Assembly: GCA_025463925.1 (NCBI GenBank)
Contig: JAODBK010000080.1
Location: 1 to 64,000, forward strand
Origin: Acidimicrobiales bacterium
GTDB taxonomy: Bacteria; Actinomycetota; Acidimicrobiia; Acidimicrobiales; AC-14
Reading direction: 5' to 3'
Length of the DNA stretch: 64,000 nucleotides
Part shown: piece after piece, positions 28,019-36,050 of the stretch
How the letters are laid out: each line of letters opens with the position of its first letter
How positions within the stretch are numbered: the first letter of the stretch is position 1
Position numbers and translations under genes: made by a program
Notes under the pieces: generated by a model
Databases searched by the model: none
What the model was told of the DNA's origin: nothing
The model's input: the letters and a program-made list of their open reading frames with translations, nothing else

Positions 28019-28828
28019 ATGGAAGATGCCCTGCAGTACGAAGGCAAGCGCGTGCTCGTCACCGGGTGTGCATCAGGGATGGGCGCGGCGGCCGCGCAGA
28101 TCCTCGTCGACCTCGGCGCCGAGGTGATCGGCCTCGACGTCAAGCCGACCGAGGTCCCGGTCAAGGTGTTCCACGCGGTCGACCTCCGCGACAAGGCCTC
28201 GATCGACGCCGTGGCCGGCGCCATCGACGGGCCGGTTCACGCGGTCTTCAGCGTCGCCGGTCTGCCCGGGCCCCCGTTCCCGGACATCGACACGGTGCTG
28301 GTGAACTTCGTTGGGGCCCGCCACCTCATCGAGACGCTGGTGCCGAAGATGGCGCCCGGCGGCGCGGTGGTGTGCGTGGCGTCCAACGCCGGGCTCGGGT
28401 GGCAGCAGGATCTCGAGAGCCTGATGCCCCTCGTCACCACCGACGGCTTCGACACCGCCAAGGCGTGGTGCGAGGCCAACCCTGCCGCCATCGATCAGGG
28501 GTACGCGCCGTCCAAGAAGCTGGTCAACGCGTGGGTCGCGTGGCGCGGCACCTCGTTGATGAAGCAGGGCATCCGCCTCAACACCATCAACCCCGGTCCC
28601 ACGGAGACCGCGATGATGCCGGCATTCGAGAACCAGCACGGCAAGGACCTCATCGACGCGTTCATCGGGCCGTCGGGTCGGCGGTCGACCGCCGACGAGC
28701 AGGCCTGGCCGATGGTGTTCCTCAACAGCCCCCGGAGCTCATACATCGCCGCCGAGGCGCTGCACGTCGACGGCGGCTTCCTCGGCGCGATGGTCACCGG
28801 CCAGCTCGAGGTGAACCTCCCGGAGTGA
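28019..28828 (+). CDS. SDR-family (hydroxysteroid dehydrogenase-like) oxidoreductase
   Basis: A 269-residue SDR with TGCASGMG (about 15-22), VASNAG (Ser near 121) and Tyr-x3-Lys in YAPSKKL (near 162). The insertion between strand 5 and the Tyr (LGWQQDLESLMPLVTT...) and the GPTETAMMPAF loop are typical of the 3-alpha-hydroxysteroid-dehydrogenase/carbonyl-reductase type. The substrate assignment is by resemblance only. Ten bases separate it from the hydrolase gene. Its last 90 bases are also read in antisense by the convergent MFS gene. Confidence 0.87.
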   Translation: MEDALQYEGKRVLVTGCASGMGAAAAQILVDLGAEVIGLDVKPTEVPVKVFHAVDLRDKASIDAVAGAIDGPVHAVFSVAGLPGPPFPDIDTVLVNFVGARHLIETLVPKMAPGGAVVCVASNAGLGWQQDLESLMPLVTTDGFDTAKAWCEANPAAIDQGYAPSKKLVNAWVAWRGTSLMKQGIRLNTINPGPTETAMMPAFENQHGKDLIDAFIGPSGRRSTADEQAWPMVFLNSPRSSYIAAEALHVDGGFLGAMVTGQLEVNLPE

Positions 28829-30124
28829 CGGCCGCCCCCTCCCCGGCCGCCCCCTCCCCGTTTTCCCCGCAGTTGGTGTCGCCATGCGACACCAACGATG
28901 TCCAGAATCGGGGGTGAGCCGGCGGGCCTTGACCAAGCCCCAGGCGCCGGCGGCCAGCGCCGCCACCCCGCCCAGGCCGATGGCGTAGCGCGCCCCGAAC
29001 TGCTGGGCGACCCAGCCCACGATCGGGCCGCCGATCGGCGTGGTCCCGAGGAACAGCATCGCCTGGAGCGCCAGGACCCGACCCCGCATCTCGGGCGCCG
29101 CCTCGATCTGCACGATCGCGGTCGACGCGGTGAGGAAGGCGATGCTGCACACGCCGAGGACCACGCCCAGGACGTAGGCGACCGCCTGGTCCGGCGCCAG
29201 CGCCATCAGCACCATCGCGATGCCATAGCCGAGCGACGACACCGCGACGTCGCGGATGCTGATGCTGGTGCGGCGGGCCGTCCGCAGCGCGCCCACGAGC
29301 GCGCCGACGCTGACCACCGAGAACAAGATGGTGAACGTCGTCGCCGTCCCGTGCAGGTCGCGTGTGCTGAACAGCGGGAAGACGGTCTGGAAGTTGTACG
29401 ACAGCGTGCCGACGACGGCCATCATCGTGAGCGGCACCAACAGTTGCGGAACGCCGCGGACGTAGCGCAACCCCTCGCGGACCTGCCGCCGGGCCTTGGC
29501 GGTGACGTGGGAAGGGCGCAGCTCGCTGGTGCGGATGAGCCAGAGCGCGACGAGCACCGCGATGTACGACAGGCCGTCGGCCAGGAAGCACCAGCCGAAC
29601 CCGACGGTCGTGACGAGCAGCCCGGCCACCGCCGGCCCGACGACGCGCGAGGACGTCATCAGCGCGCTGTTGAGACTGACCGCGTTGTGGATGTTGTCCT
29701 CGGGCACCATCTCGACGACGAAGGCGCGGCGGGCCGGGTTGTCGAACGCGATCGTCACGCCGCCGACCAGCGCGACTGCGTAGATCGCCAGCACCGGCGG
29801 GTGGCCGCTGAAGGCCAGCGCGGCCAGCACGAACGACTGCACCATGGCGATCGACTGGACGATCAGCAGCAGACGCCGCTTGTCCGACCGGTCGGCGATG
29901 AGCCCGGCCCACGCGCCCAGCAGGAGCACCGGGCCGAACTGCGCCGCCGCGAGGCCGCCCAGCGCGATGCCGCTGTTGGTGAGCTTCAGCACCAGCAACG
30001 TCTGGGCGACGAGGGTCAGCCAGTTGCCGATCTGCGAGATCAGCTGCCCGGTGAAGAACAGGCGGAAGTTGCGGACGTGCAGCGACCGGAAGGTGTCGCT
30101 CGTGGCGGTGCGGAGGCGCGTCAC
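28739..30124 (-). CDS. MFS transporter of the MFS_3 (enterobactin-exporter-like) family
   Basis: A 461-residue twelve-helix transporter starting SLHVRNFRLFFTGQLISQIGNWLTLVA, characteristic of the transmembrane secretion effector/MFS_3 group, with ADRSDKRRLLL in loop 2-3. The GTG at 30124 overlaps the MarR stop (GTGA), so it is the coupled target of that repressor. The last helix ends near residue 402. The remaining ~60 residues are Gly/Arg-rich and run through a hairpin and into the convergent SDR gene, which suggests a lost stop codon. Confidence 0.87.
   Translation of the reverse strand: MTRLRTATSDTFRSLHVRNFRLFFTGQLISQIGNWLTLVAQTLLVLKLTNSGIALGGLAAAQFGPVLLLGAWAGLIADRSDKRRLLLIVQSIAMVQSFVLAALAFSGHPPVLAIYAVALVGGVTIAFDNPARRAFVVEMVPEDNIHNAVSLNSALMTSSRVVGPAVAGLLVTTVGFGWCFLADGLSYIAVLVALWLIRTSELRPSHVTAKARRQVREGLRYVRGVPQLLVPLTMMAVVGTLSYNFQTVFPLFSTRDLHGTATTFTILFSVVSVGALVGALRTARRTSISIRDVAVSSLGYGIAMVLMALAPDQAVAYVLGVVLGVCSIAFLTASTAIVQIEAAPEMRGRVLALQAMLFLGTTPIGGPIVGWVAQQFGARYAIGLGGVAALAAGAWGLVKARRLTPDSGHRWCRMATPTAGKTGRGRPGRGRPSLREVHLELAGDHRAEEAAVDVQRLGGDV
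28831..28860. repeat. Perfect 2 x 15-bp tandem repeat
   Basis: The unit GCCGCCCCCTCCCCG occurs twice head to tail between the SDR stop and the hairpin at 28872. It encodes a Gly-Arg-rich piece of the extended MFS tail on the other strand. Confidence 0.8.
28872..28896. terminator. Perfect 11-bp stem hairpin between convergent genes
   Basis: GTTGGTGTCGC, a CAT loop and GCGACACCAAC form a perfect stem. It lies 44 bases after the SDR stop and inside the extended 3' end of the MFS gene. There is no T-run on either side, so a bidirectional terminator is plausible but not certain. Confidence 0.45.
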
Positions 30125-30564
30125 GACGAGTCCCGGGTCAGGGCGTCGAGCACGTCGAGGGCGGCCAACAGCCGGTCGCGCTCCCCCGGCTCGAGGGCGC
30201 CGATTCGGGCTGTCAGCCACATGGTCTTGCGCTGGCGGATCCGTGCGAGCAGCGCGTTGCCGGCGGTGGTGGTGGACACGCGAACGACGCGGCGATCGGC
30301 GGCGTCGGGCTGCCGCGTCACCAACCCGGCCGCCTCCAGCTTGGTGACGACCTTGGTGACGCTCGGCGGCGCGACTCGCTCGTAGTCGGCCAGGGCGCCG
30401 AGGGTGACCGGCCCCACCTGCTCGATGGCACTCAGCGCCGAGAGCTGGCTGGGCGAAAGACCGGCGTCGGACTGCTGGCGCAGCTGCCGGGCGAGTCGGG
30501 TGGCGCTCAACCGCAAGCGGGCGGCCATCGCAGCCGCGTCGGTGCGGGATGTCGTGGTGGCCAT
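30121..30564 (-). CDS. MarR-family transcriptional regulator
   Basis: A 147-residue winged-helix regulator. The recognition region is LGALADYERVAPPSVTKVVTKLEAAGLVTRQPDAADRRVV (about 55-95), including the wing DAADRR. It is coupled to the MFS exporter gene by a GTGA overlap. A strong inverted repeat (30577-30597) abuts its -10 box, so autorepression of the MarR-MFS operon with release by an exported compound is the likely circuit. That circuit is inferred from layout. Confidence 0.92.
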   Translation of the reverse strand: MATTTSRTDAAAMAARLRLSATRLARQLRQQSDAGLSPSQLSALSAIEQVGPVTLGALADYERVAPPSVTKVVTKLEAAGLVTRQPDAADRRVVRVSTTTAGNALLARIRQRKTMWLTARIGALEPGERDRLLAALDVLDALTRDSS

Positions 30565-30570
30565 GCAGAC

Positions 30571-30597
30571 AGTTTACCAGGCTAACCATTAGCCAGG
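30571..30597 (-). promoter_or_regulatory. MarR operon promoter and operator
   Basis: On the leftward strand TAAACT (complement of 30571-30576) lies six bases before the MarR ATG. Directly upstream, 30577-30597 is a 21-bp inverted repeat (CCAGGCTAA-CCA-TTAGCCAGG, 8 of 9 arm positions). A repressor bound there would cover the -35 to -10 spacer. Confidence 0.6.
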
Positions 30598-30605
30598 GAA
30601 ACTGT

Positions 30606-31451
30606 TCAGGCCCGCCGCGTGACCTCCACGACCACCGTCGGGGTGGAGGACGCGGCGCCGGTGTACACGCCCTTGAGCGGCGTGACGTCGCCGTACTCTC
30701 GACCCCGCGCCACGAGCACGTGGCTCTCGCCGACCGGTGCGGCGTTCGTCGGGTCGACGGCGTACCAGTCCCCCACCCAGGCCTCGACCCACGCGTGGCT
30801 CTCGCCGACGACGGTCTCGCCGATGCCCGCTTCCGGCTCCGGGTGGAAGTAGCCACTGACGTAGCGGCTCGGGATGCCCAGGCGCCGAAGGAGCGAGAGG
30901 GTGACGTGGGCGAAGTCCTGGCACACGCCGCGCCCGGCCCGCCAGGCCTCGGTCGCCGACGTCGACACGCTCGTGCTGCCTCGCTCGTAGGCCAAGCCCT
31001 CGTGGACGCGCTCGATGGTGTCGTTCACCGCGTCGAGCGGTGTGGCCGCGCCGGCCCGGACGGTTGCCGCGACGTCGTCGAGCTGGTCGTCGGCCGCGGT
31101 CGCCGGAGTCGTCACAACGAGCTCGAAGAACCGGTCGGCCACGGGCTCGCCGGCGAGGTCGGCCCACGTAATCGCCGCCCCGACACCGACCGCCGGTGGC
31201 GCCACCTCGACCAGCGCGGTCGCCGACACGACCAGCTCGTCGTGCGGGACGTGCACGTCGAAGGCGTGCGTCAGCGAGCCCCAGTAGTCCCAGTACCGCG
31301 AGAGGCGCACCCCCGGCGACACCGTGATGCGGGCGTCGATGGCGAGCTGCGTCGGCGTCGTCGGCGGCGTCATCCGGGCCTCGTTGTACGACGCGACGAC
31401 CGCGCTGGGGTAACGGTACCCCGTCACGTGGCGCACCTCGATCCGGCTCAC
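30606..31451 (-). CDS. Transglutaminase-like protein (third gene of ATP-grasp/alpha-E operon)
   Basis: A 281-residue protein with the bacterial transglutaminase N-domain (SRIEVRHVTGYRYPSAV) and a catalytic core: Cys in GRGVCQDFAHV (near 174), His in ESHAWVEAW (near 215) and Asp in VDPTN (near 231). Such cores are papain-like peptidases or amide-bond-forming enzymes. It overlaps the alpha-E gene by GTGA and ends the three-gene operon that begins at 33993. In known genomes this trio is conserved and thought to make or process a peptide-like product; the product has not been defined. Confidence 0.92.
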   Translation of the reverse strand: MSRIEVRHVTGYRYPSAVVASYNEARMTPPTTPTQLAIDARITVSPGVRLSRYWDYWGSLTHAFDVHVPHDELVVSATALVEVAPPAVGVGAAITWADLAGEPVADRFFELVVTTPATAADDQLDDVAATVRAGAATPLDAVNDTIERVHEGLAYERGSTSVSTSATEAWRAGRGVCQDFAHVTLSLLRRLGIPSRYVSGYFHPEPEAGIGETVVGESHAWVEAWVGDWYAVDPTNAAPVGESHVLVARGREYGDVTPLKGVYTGAASSTPTVVVEVTRRA

Positions 31452-32377
31452 GCCGACCACTCCATCGGCCGCGCCGCCTGGAAGTACCGCTCGGCGATGG
31501 CAACACCGGCGTCGAAGCACAGTTGCTGCAGCCGGAAGAGGTTGCCCGGGAGGTCGCCCACGAGATCCTCGACCGAGTGGAACTCCAGCTCGGTGCGGGC
31601 CCGACCGAGGGCGCGCCGCGCCGTGTCGTCGACGCCGAGTCGACCGCTCCCCGGGCTGAGCTCGGCCAGGCACTCCTCGGCGGTCCTGAGCGCGTGGAAC
31701 AGCGAGCGCGGGAAGAGCCGGTCGAGCACGAGGAACTCGACCGCCAGCGATGCATCGACGGCCCGCTGGTACGTCCGCAAGTACGACTCGTACGCCGAGC
31801 AACACCGCAGCGTCGTGACCCACCCGGCGCTCCCCCAGCTCTCGCCGTAGCGGGCCGACAGCAACCGGGCCGTCATGTCGACGCGCTCGAGGCTGCGCCC
31901 GAGCACGAGGAAGCGCCACCCGTCGTCGCGATTCATCGTCGAGTCGGCCAACCCGGCGAGGATGGCGGCTCGCTCCTTCACCCAACGGAAGAAGTCGTGC
32001 GGCGCGTGGTCGCCGGCCATGGCGACGCGGATGGCGAGCTCCTGGTGCGTCGCATTGAGGCACTCCCACATCTCCGACGAGATGGCCTCGCGCACGCCGC
32101 GGGCGTTCTCCCACGCGGCCGTCGTCGCGCCGACGATCGAGCCGGCGTAGGTCTCGTCGAACGCCAGCACACGCGTGACCAAGACCGAATCGGCATCCGC
32201 GCCGGCCCGTTCGCCGACGCCCATGACCTCGAGCAGCGCGTCGCAGGCCGCGGCCTCATCGACCCACCGGTCCTCGAGCAGCAGGTGGTAGTGCACGTCG
32301 AGGATGCGCGCCGTCTCCTCGGCCCGCTCGCTGTAGCGCCCGAGCCAGTAGAGCGACTCGGCGATGCGGCTCAGCAC
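31448..32377 (-). CDS. Alpha-E domain protein (DUF403)
   Basis: A 309-residue almost wholly helical protein beginning VLSRIAESLYWLGRYSERAEETARILDVH, the diagnostic start of the alpha-E family. Repeated conserved Glu/Arg positions (GVREAISSEMWECLN, RDDGWRFLVLGRSLERVDMTARLL) follow. Its biochemical role is unknown, but it is nearly always encoded between a circularly permuted ATP-grasp and a transglutaminase gene, as here. The GTG start lies inside the end of the ATP-grasp gene (seven-base overlap) with GGGCGGGA upstream. Confidence 0.92.
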   Translation of the reverse strand: MLSRIAESLYWLGRYSERAEETARILDVHYHLLLEDRWVDEAAACDALLEVMGVGERAGADADSVLVTRVLAFDETYAGSIVGATTAAWENARGVREAISSEMWECLNATHQELAIRVAMAGDHAPHDFFRWVKERAAILAGLADSTMNRDDGWRFLVLGRSLERVDMTARLLSARYGESWGSAGWVTTLRCCSAYESYLRTYQRAVDASLAVEFLVLDRLFPRSLFHALRTAEECLAELSPGSGRLGVDDTARRALGRARTELEFHSVEDLVGDLPGNLFRLQQLCFDAGVAIAERYFQAARPMEWSA

Positions 32378-33993
32378 GGGTCCCGCCCCGGCCCGCGCTG
32401 ATGTCGCTGCTGTTGCTGCTGGTCCTGCTGCGCGCCGAACACCGGTGCCGGTCCCGCTTCGGGTGGGCGCTGCCATCCGGGGCTCGGTGGTCGTTCGCGG
32501 ATGACCACGGCGCGCTCCCGCTCGGCCCCGTCGGGCGCCAGCACCCAGGTGTCCTTCGACCCGCCGCCCTGGCTGGAGTTGACGACCAGACTGCCTTCCG
32601 GCAGGGCAACGCGAGTGAGGCCACCGGGCACCACCCAGACGCGCGTGCCGTCGTTGACCGCGAACGGCCGCAGGTCGACGTGGCGCGACCCGAACCCGGC
32701 GTCGGTGTGCGTCGGCGACGTCGAGAGCCGCACCACGCGCTGCGCGACCCACGCGCGCGGGTTGACCCGCACGCCGTGGCGGAGCGTCGCGAGCTGCTCG
32801 TCGGTGGCCTGCGGCCCGATGACGAGGCCGTAGCCGCCCGAGCCGTCGACCGGCTTGAGCACGAGCTCCTCGAGATGGTCGAGCACGTAGGCCCGCTCGT
32901 CGGCGTCATCGAGGTGGAAGGTGTCGACGTTGTCGAGGACCGGCGCCTCGGCGAGGTAGTAGCGGATCAGCGCCGGCACGTAGGGGTAGATCGCCTTGTC
33001 GTCGGCCACGCCGTTCCCGACCGCGTTGGCGATCGTCACGTTGCCCTCGCGCGCGGCGTTGACGATGCCCGGGCACCCCAGCACCGAGTCGGGGCGGAAG
33101 TGCATGGCGTCGAGGTACTCGTCGTCGATCCGCCGGTAGACGACGTCCACCCGCTGCTCGCCGAAGGTGGTGCGCATGAAGACGACACCGTCGCGAGCAA
33201 CGAGGTCGCGGCCTTCGACGAGCGACACACCCATCTGCCGGGCGAGGAACGAGTGCTCGAAGTACGCCGGGTTGTGCACGCCGGGCGTGAGCACGACGAC
33301 CGTCGGATCCTCCCGCCCACCGGGCGCGCTGGCCCGCAGCGCTTCCAGCAGGTTGCCGGGGTAGTCGCCGACCGGGCGGACGCGGTGGCTCGCGAAGAGC
33401 TCGGGGAACACGTGGGTCATCGCGCGCCGGTTCTCGATCACGTACGAGATCCCTGACGGCGTCCGCAGGTTGTCTTCCAGTACGCGATAGCGGCCGGCCT
33501 CGTCGCGAACGAGGTCGATGCCCGCCACGTGGATGCGTACGCCGTTCGGCGGCTCGATGCCGGAGGCGGCGCGATGGAAGTGGGTCGAGGAGAGCACGAG
33601 CCGGCGGGGCACGATGCCGTCGGCCAGCACGCTCGCCGGGCCGTACAGGTCGGCAAGGAACGCCTCGAGGGCCCGGACCCGCTGTTCGACGCCCGACTCG
33701 ATGATCTGCCACTCGGCCGCCGGCACCACGCGCGGCACCAGGTCCAGCGGGAACGGGCGCTCCACGCCCGACAGGGAGAACGTGATGCCCTGATCGCGGA
33801 AGCTCCGGTCTCGCGTGACGCACCGCTCGCGGTAATCGGTCTCGGTCAGCGTGCCGAGGGCATCATGGAGCGGCCCGTAGTGAGCGCGAGGCACGCCGGC
33901 CGCCTCGAACATCTCGTCCCAAGCGTCGGTCAACACATAGGAGTCGAACAGATCGCCCACCGCACTTCTGTAGCCGACGGGTATTTCGGCCAC
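32371..33993 (-). CDS. Circularly permuted ATP-grasp protein
   Basis: A 540-residue protein of the circularly permuted ATP-grasp type 2 family, expected to ligate a carboxylate to an amine with ATP. Conserved blocks are YGPLHDALGTLTE near the start, LEDNLRTPSGISYVIENR (about 185-202), VYRRIDDEYLD (about 281), GVADDKAIYPYVPALIRYYL (about 322), LVLKPVDGSGGYGLVIG (about 372) and SSQGGGSKDTWVL (about 490). The last ~25 residues are glutamine-rich and overlap the next gene, so they are probably dispensable. First gene of the trio. Confidence 0.93.
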   Translation of the reverse strand: MAEIPVGYRSAVGDLFDSYVLTDAWDEMFEAAGVPRAHYGPLHDALGTLTETDYRERCVTRDRSFRDQGITFSLSGVERPFPLDLVPRVVPAAEWQIIESGVEQRVRALEAFLADLYGPASVLADGIVPRRLVLSSTHFHRAASGIEPPNGVRIHVAGIDLVRDEAGRYRVLEDNLRTPSGISYVIENRRAMTHVFPELFASHRVRPVGDYPGNLLEALRASAPGGREDPTVVVLTPGVHNPAYFEHSFLARQMGVSLVEGRDLVARDGVVFMRTTFGEQRVDVVYRRIDDEYLDAMHFRPDSVLGCPGIVNAAREGNVTIANAVGNGVADDKAIYPYVPALIRYYLAEAPVLDNVDTFHLDDADERAYVLDHLEELVLKPVDGSGGYGLVIGPQATDEQLATLRHGVRVNPRAWVAQRVVRLSTSPTHTDAGFGSRHVDLRPFAVNDGTRVWVVPGGLTRVALPEGSLVVNSSQGGGSKDTWVLAPDGAERERAVVIRERPPSPGWQRPPEAGPAPVFGAQQDQQQQQRHQRGPGRDPC

Positions 33994-34041
33994 GTTTCCG
34001 TTCGGGGTCGGTTCCGCGCGCCAGGCGGCGGAACCAGCGCC

Positions 34042-34356
34042 TCAGTCGGTCCAGCCGATGCGACACCACTCACGCGTGCGACAGCTCGGGCAGCGCATCC
34101 AGTGCGAGTGGCGTCGGAGCGGGTTCCAGACCGAGCCGGCGACGAGCAGCACGCCGAGGTCGACCGCCGAGACGCGGGTGCGGGCCCGGCAGCCACCGCA
34201 CTCGACGACGACGGTGCCACTGCGGCGGGGCGCGGTCGAGAACAGCGCCGCCCTGCCTTCGTTGGTGGGCCCGACCGCCACCCGGTCGGGCGCGGCGGTC
34301 ACTGGTGCTTCGAACAGCGCCCGCTTGCCGGTGGGGTCGCGGTGGTAGTCGGTCAT
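34042..34356 (-). CDS. Small zinc-ribbon-like protein of unknown function
   Basis: A 104-residue protein with two Cys pairs, ECGGCRAR (about 57) and RCPSCRTREWC (about 91), spaced like a zinc ribbon around a short hydrophobic hairpin (VDLGVLLVAGSVW). The ATG at 34356 overlaps the ParA-like gene's stop (ATGA), so both proteins are made together and may cooperate. No family name is recognised. Confidence 0.6.
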   Translation of the reverse strand: MTDYHRDPTGKRALFEAPVTAAPDRVAVGPTNEGRAALFSTAPRRSGTVVVECGGCRARTRVSAVDLGVLLVAGSVWNPLRRHSHWMRCPSCRTREWCRIGWTD

Positions 34357-35111
34357 CGGCACCGCTCCGCGATCGTCGCCGCCAGCGCCCGGTAGGCCTC
34401 GGCGGCCGCCGAGCGGGGCGCGTGCTCGAGCACCGATCGGCTGAGGCTCGGCGCCTCGGCGACACGGATCGACTTCGGGACGGGCGGCGGCAGGACCTCG
34501 AGCCCGAGCGTGGCCGGCACCGACGCGAGGACGTCCTGCGCCAGCCGAGTCCGGCCGTCGTACATGGTGGCGACGACGCCGGCGACGCCGAGGTCCTTGT
34601 TGGTGAAGCTGCGCACGTCGGCGATCGTCTCGAGCAGCTGGGCCACGCCGCGTTGCGACAGCGACTCGCACTGGAGCGGCACCAGCACTTCGTGCGCGGC
34701 AGTCAGCGCGTTGATGGTGAGGATGCCGAGCGACGGCGGGCAGTCGATCAGCACGACGTCGTACTGCGGGAGCAGCGGCTCGAGTGCCCGGGCCAGGGCG
34801 TACTCCCGGCCGGTCTTCGACAGCAGATAGATCTCGGCGCCGGTGAGATCGATGGTCGCCGGGAGCAGGTGCAGCTCGCCCACCTTGGCCCGCACCTCCT
34901 CGGCCGGCCGGTGATGCACGATCACGTCGTGCAGCGAGCCCGCCAGGTCCTGCGGTTCCAGGCCCATCGAGAAGGTGAGGCATGCCTGCGGGTCGAGGTC
35001 GACCAGCAGGACCCGGAGGCCCCGCTCGACCAGCGCCGCCCCGAGCGAGTGGACCGTGGTGGTCTTGGCCACCCCGCCCTTCTGGTTGGCGACCGCGAGG
35101 ACTCTCGGCAT
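34353..35111 (-). CDS. ParA/Soj-family ATPase
   Basis: A 252-residue deviant-Walker ATPase. Walker A is NQKGGVAKTTT (residues 9-19, with the signature Lys), Walker A' is LLVDLDPQACLT (about 35-46) and Walker B is DVVLIDCPPSLG (about 117-128). It is full length for chromosomal Soj-like proteins but no parB gene or parS-like site adjoins it. It is coupled instead to a small zinc-ribbon gene, so it is more likely an orphan positioning ATPase than the main chromosome-segregation ParA. Confidence 0.9.
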   Translation of the reverse strand: MPRVLAVANQKGGVAKTTTVHSLGAALVERGLRVLLVDLDPQACLTFSMGLEPQDLAGSLHDVIVHHRPAEEVRAKVGELHLLPATIDLTGAEIYLLSKTGREYALARALEPLLPQYDVVLIDCPPSLGILTINALTAAHEVLVPLQCESLSQRGVAQLLETIADVRSFTNKDLGVAGVVATMYDGRTRLAQDVLASVPATLGLEVLPPPVPKSIRVAEAPSLSRSVLEHAPRSAAAEAYRALAATIAERCR

Positions 35112-35124
35112 CCGGTGAGCCTAG

Positions 35125-36006
35125 TCAGGTGAGGGCTGCGGCGAGGTCCCGCCACGCCGCTTCGGGCACCGCCCGCGGGTCGTCCTGCAACACCTGCACG
35201 CAGACGTGGGATGCCCCGGCGTCGAAGTGCTGATCGACTCGCGCCCGCGCCGCGTCGACGTCGCCGCACGCGACGATGGCGTCGACCAGCCGGTCGCTGC
35301 CCCCGTCGGCCACGTCGTCGTCGGTGAAGCCGAACCGCTCGAGGTTGTTCACGTAGTTGGGCGCCCGCAGGTAGACGGCCATGCCCTTCCGCGCCGTCTC
35401 GCGGGCGCGGGCGCGATCGGTGTCGAGCACCACCATCTGCTCGGGCGCGAGGATCGGTCCGGGCCCGAGGATCTGGCGGGCCCGCGCGGTGTGCTCGACC
35501 GGCACGAAATAGGGATGCGCGCCGCCCGCCCGCTCCCCAGCAAGCTGCAGCATCTTGGGACCGAGAGCCGCGAGCACGGTGGGCGGCCGCTGCTCCGGGC
35601 CCACCGCGAGGAAGATCGCGCCCTCCATGGCGTCGAGGTACTCGACCATGCGCGAGTACGGCCTGCTGTAGTCGTGATGGCGGACGCGGTCGACGAGGTG
35701 GTGATGGCTCACGCCGAGCCCGAGCAGGAACCGGCCGGGAAAGGCCTCGTCCAATGTCCGCTGGGTGTTGGCCATCGTCACCGCGTCGCGCGCGTAGATG
35801 TTGGCGATGCCGGTGGCGATCGTCAGCCCGGTCGTCGCCGACAGGAGCAGTGCGGCAGTGACGAATGGGTCGCGGCCCACGGTCTCGGGGATCCACAACG
35901 TCGGGAAGCCGAGCTCCTCGAGGCGACCCGCGATCCGCTGAGCTTCGACCGACGGAACGGCGTCCAGCACACCCGTCCAGATCCCGACGCGCCCGAGCTC
36001 CACCAT
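35125..36006 (-). CDS. LLM-class F420-dependent oxidoreductase
   Basis: A 293-residue luciferase-like TIM-barrel oxidoreductase. Typical blocks are RIAGRLEELGFPTLWIPET (about 24-42), TIATGIANIYARDAVTMANTQRTL (about 62-85) and FLLGLGVSHHHLV (about 92-104). The pattern is that of the actinobacterial F420-dependent group, which performs hydride transfers on ketones or alkenes. It is divergent from the Rieske oxygenase gene with a 44-bp shared control region. Confidence 0.88.
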   Translation of the reverse strand: MVELGRVGIWTGVLDAVPSVEAQRIAGRLEELGFPTLWIPETVGRDPFVTAALLLSATTGLTIATGIANIYARDAVTMANTQRTLDEAFPGRFLLGLGVSHHHLVDRVRHHDYSRPYSRMVEYLDAMEGAIFLAVGPEQRPPTVLAALGPKMLQLAGERAGGAHPYFVPVEHTARARQILGPGPILAPEQMVVLDTDRARARETARKGMAVYLRAPNYVNNLERFGFTDDDVADGGSDRLVDAIVACGDVDAARARVDQHFDAGASHVCVQVLQDDPRAVPEAAWRDLAAALT

Positions 36007-36013
36007 CTGGGCC

Positions 36014-36043
36014 GGGACAGTACCGGAGCGAGCTTCCTAGTAT
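36014..36043 (+). promoter_or_regulatory. Promoter of the Rieske oxygenase gene
   Basis: GGGACA (36014-36019), an 18-base spacer and TAGTAT (36038-36043) end seven bases before the ATG at 36051. This is the best -35/-10 pair in the window and again predicts a leaderless mRNA. Confidence 0.5.
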
Positions 36044-36050
36044 CGGTGCC

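Noticed and set aside
32371-32445. CAG/CTG-rich stretch considered as a functional repeat
   Set aside because: It encodes only the glutamine-rich, non-conserved tail of the ATP-grasp protein and shows no regular unit.
34353-35111. ParA-like gene considered as part of a plasmid or chromosome partition locus
   Set aside because: There is no parB, no parS-like palindrome and no replication genes nearby.
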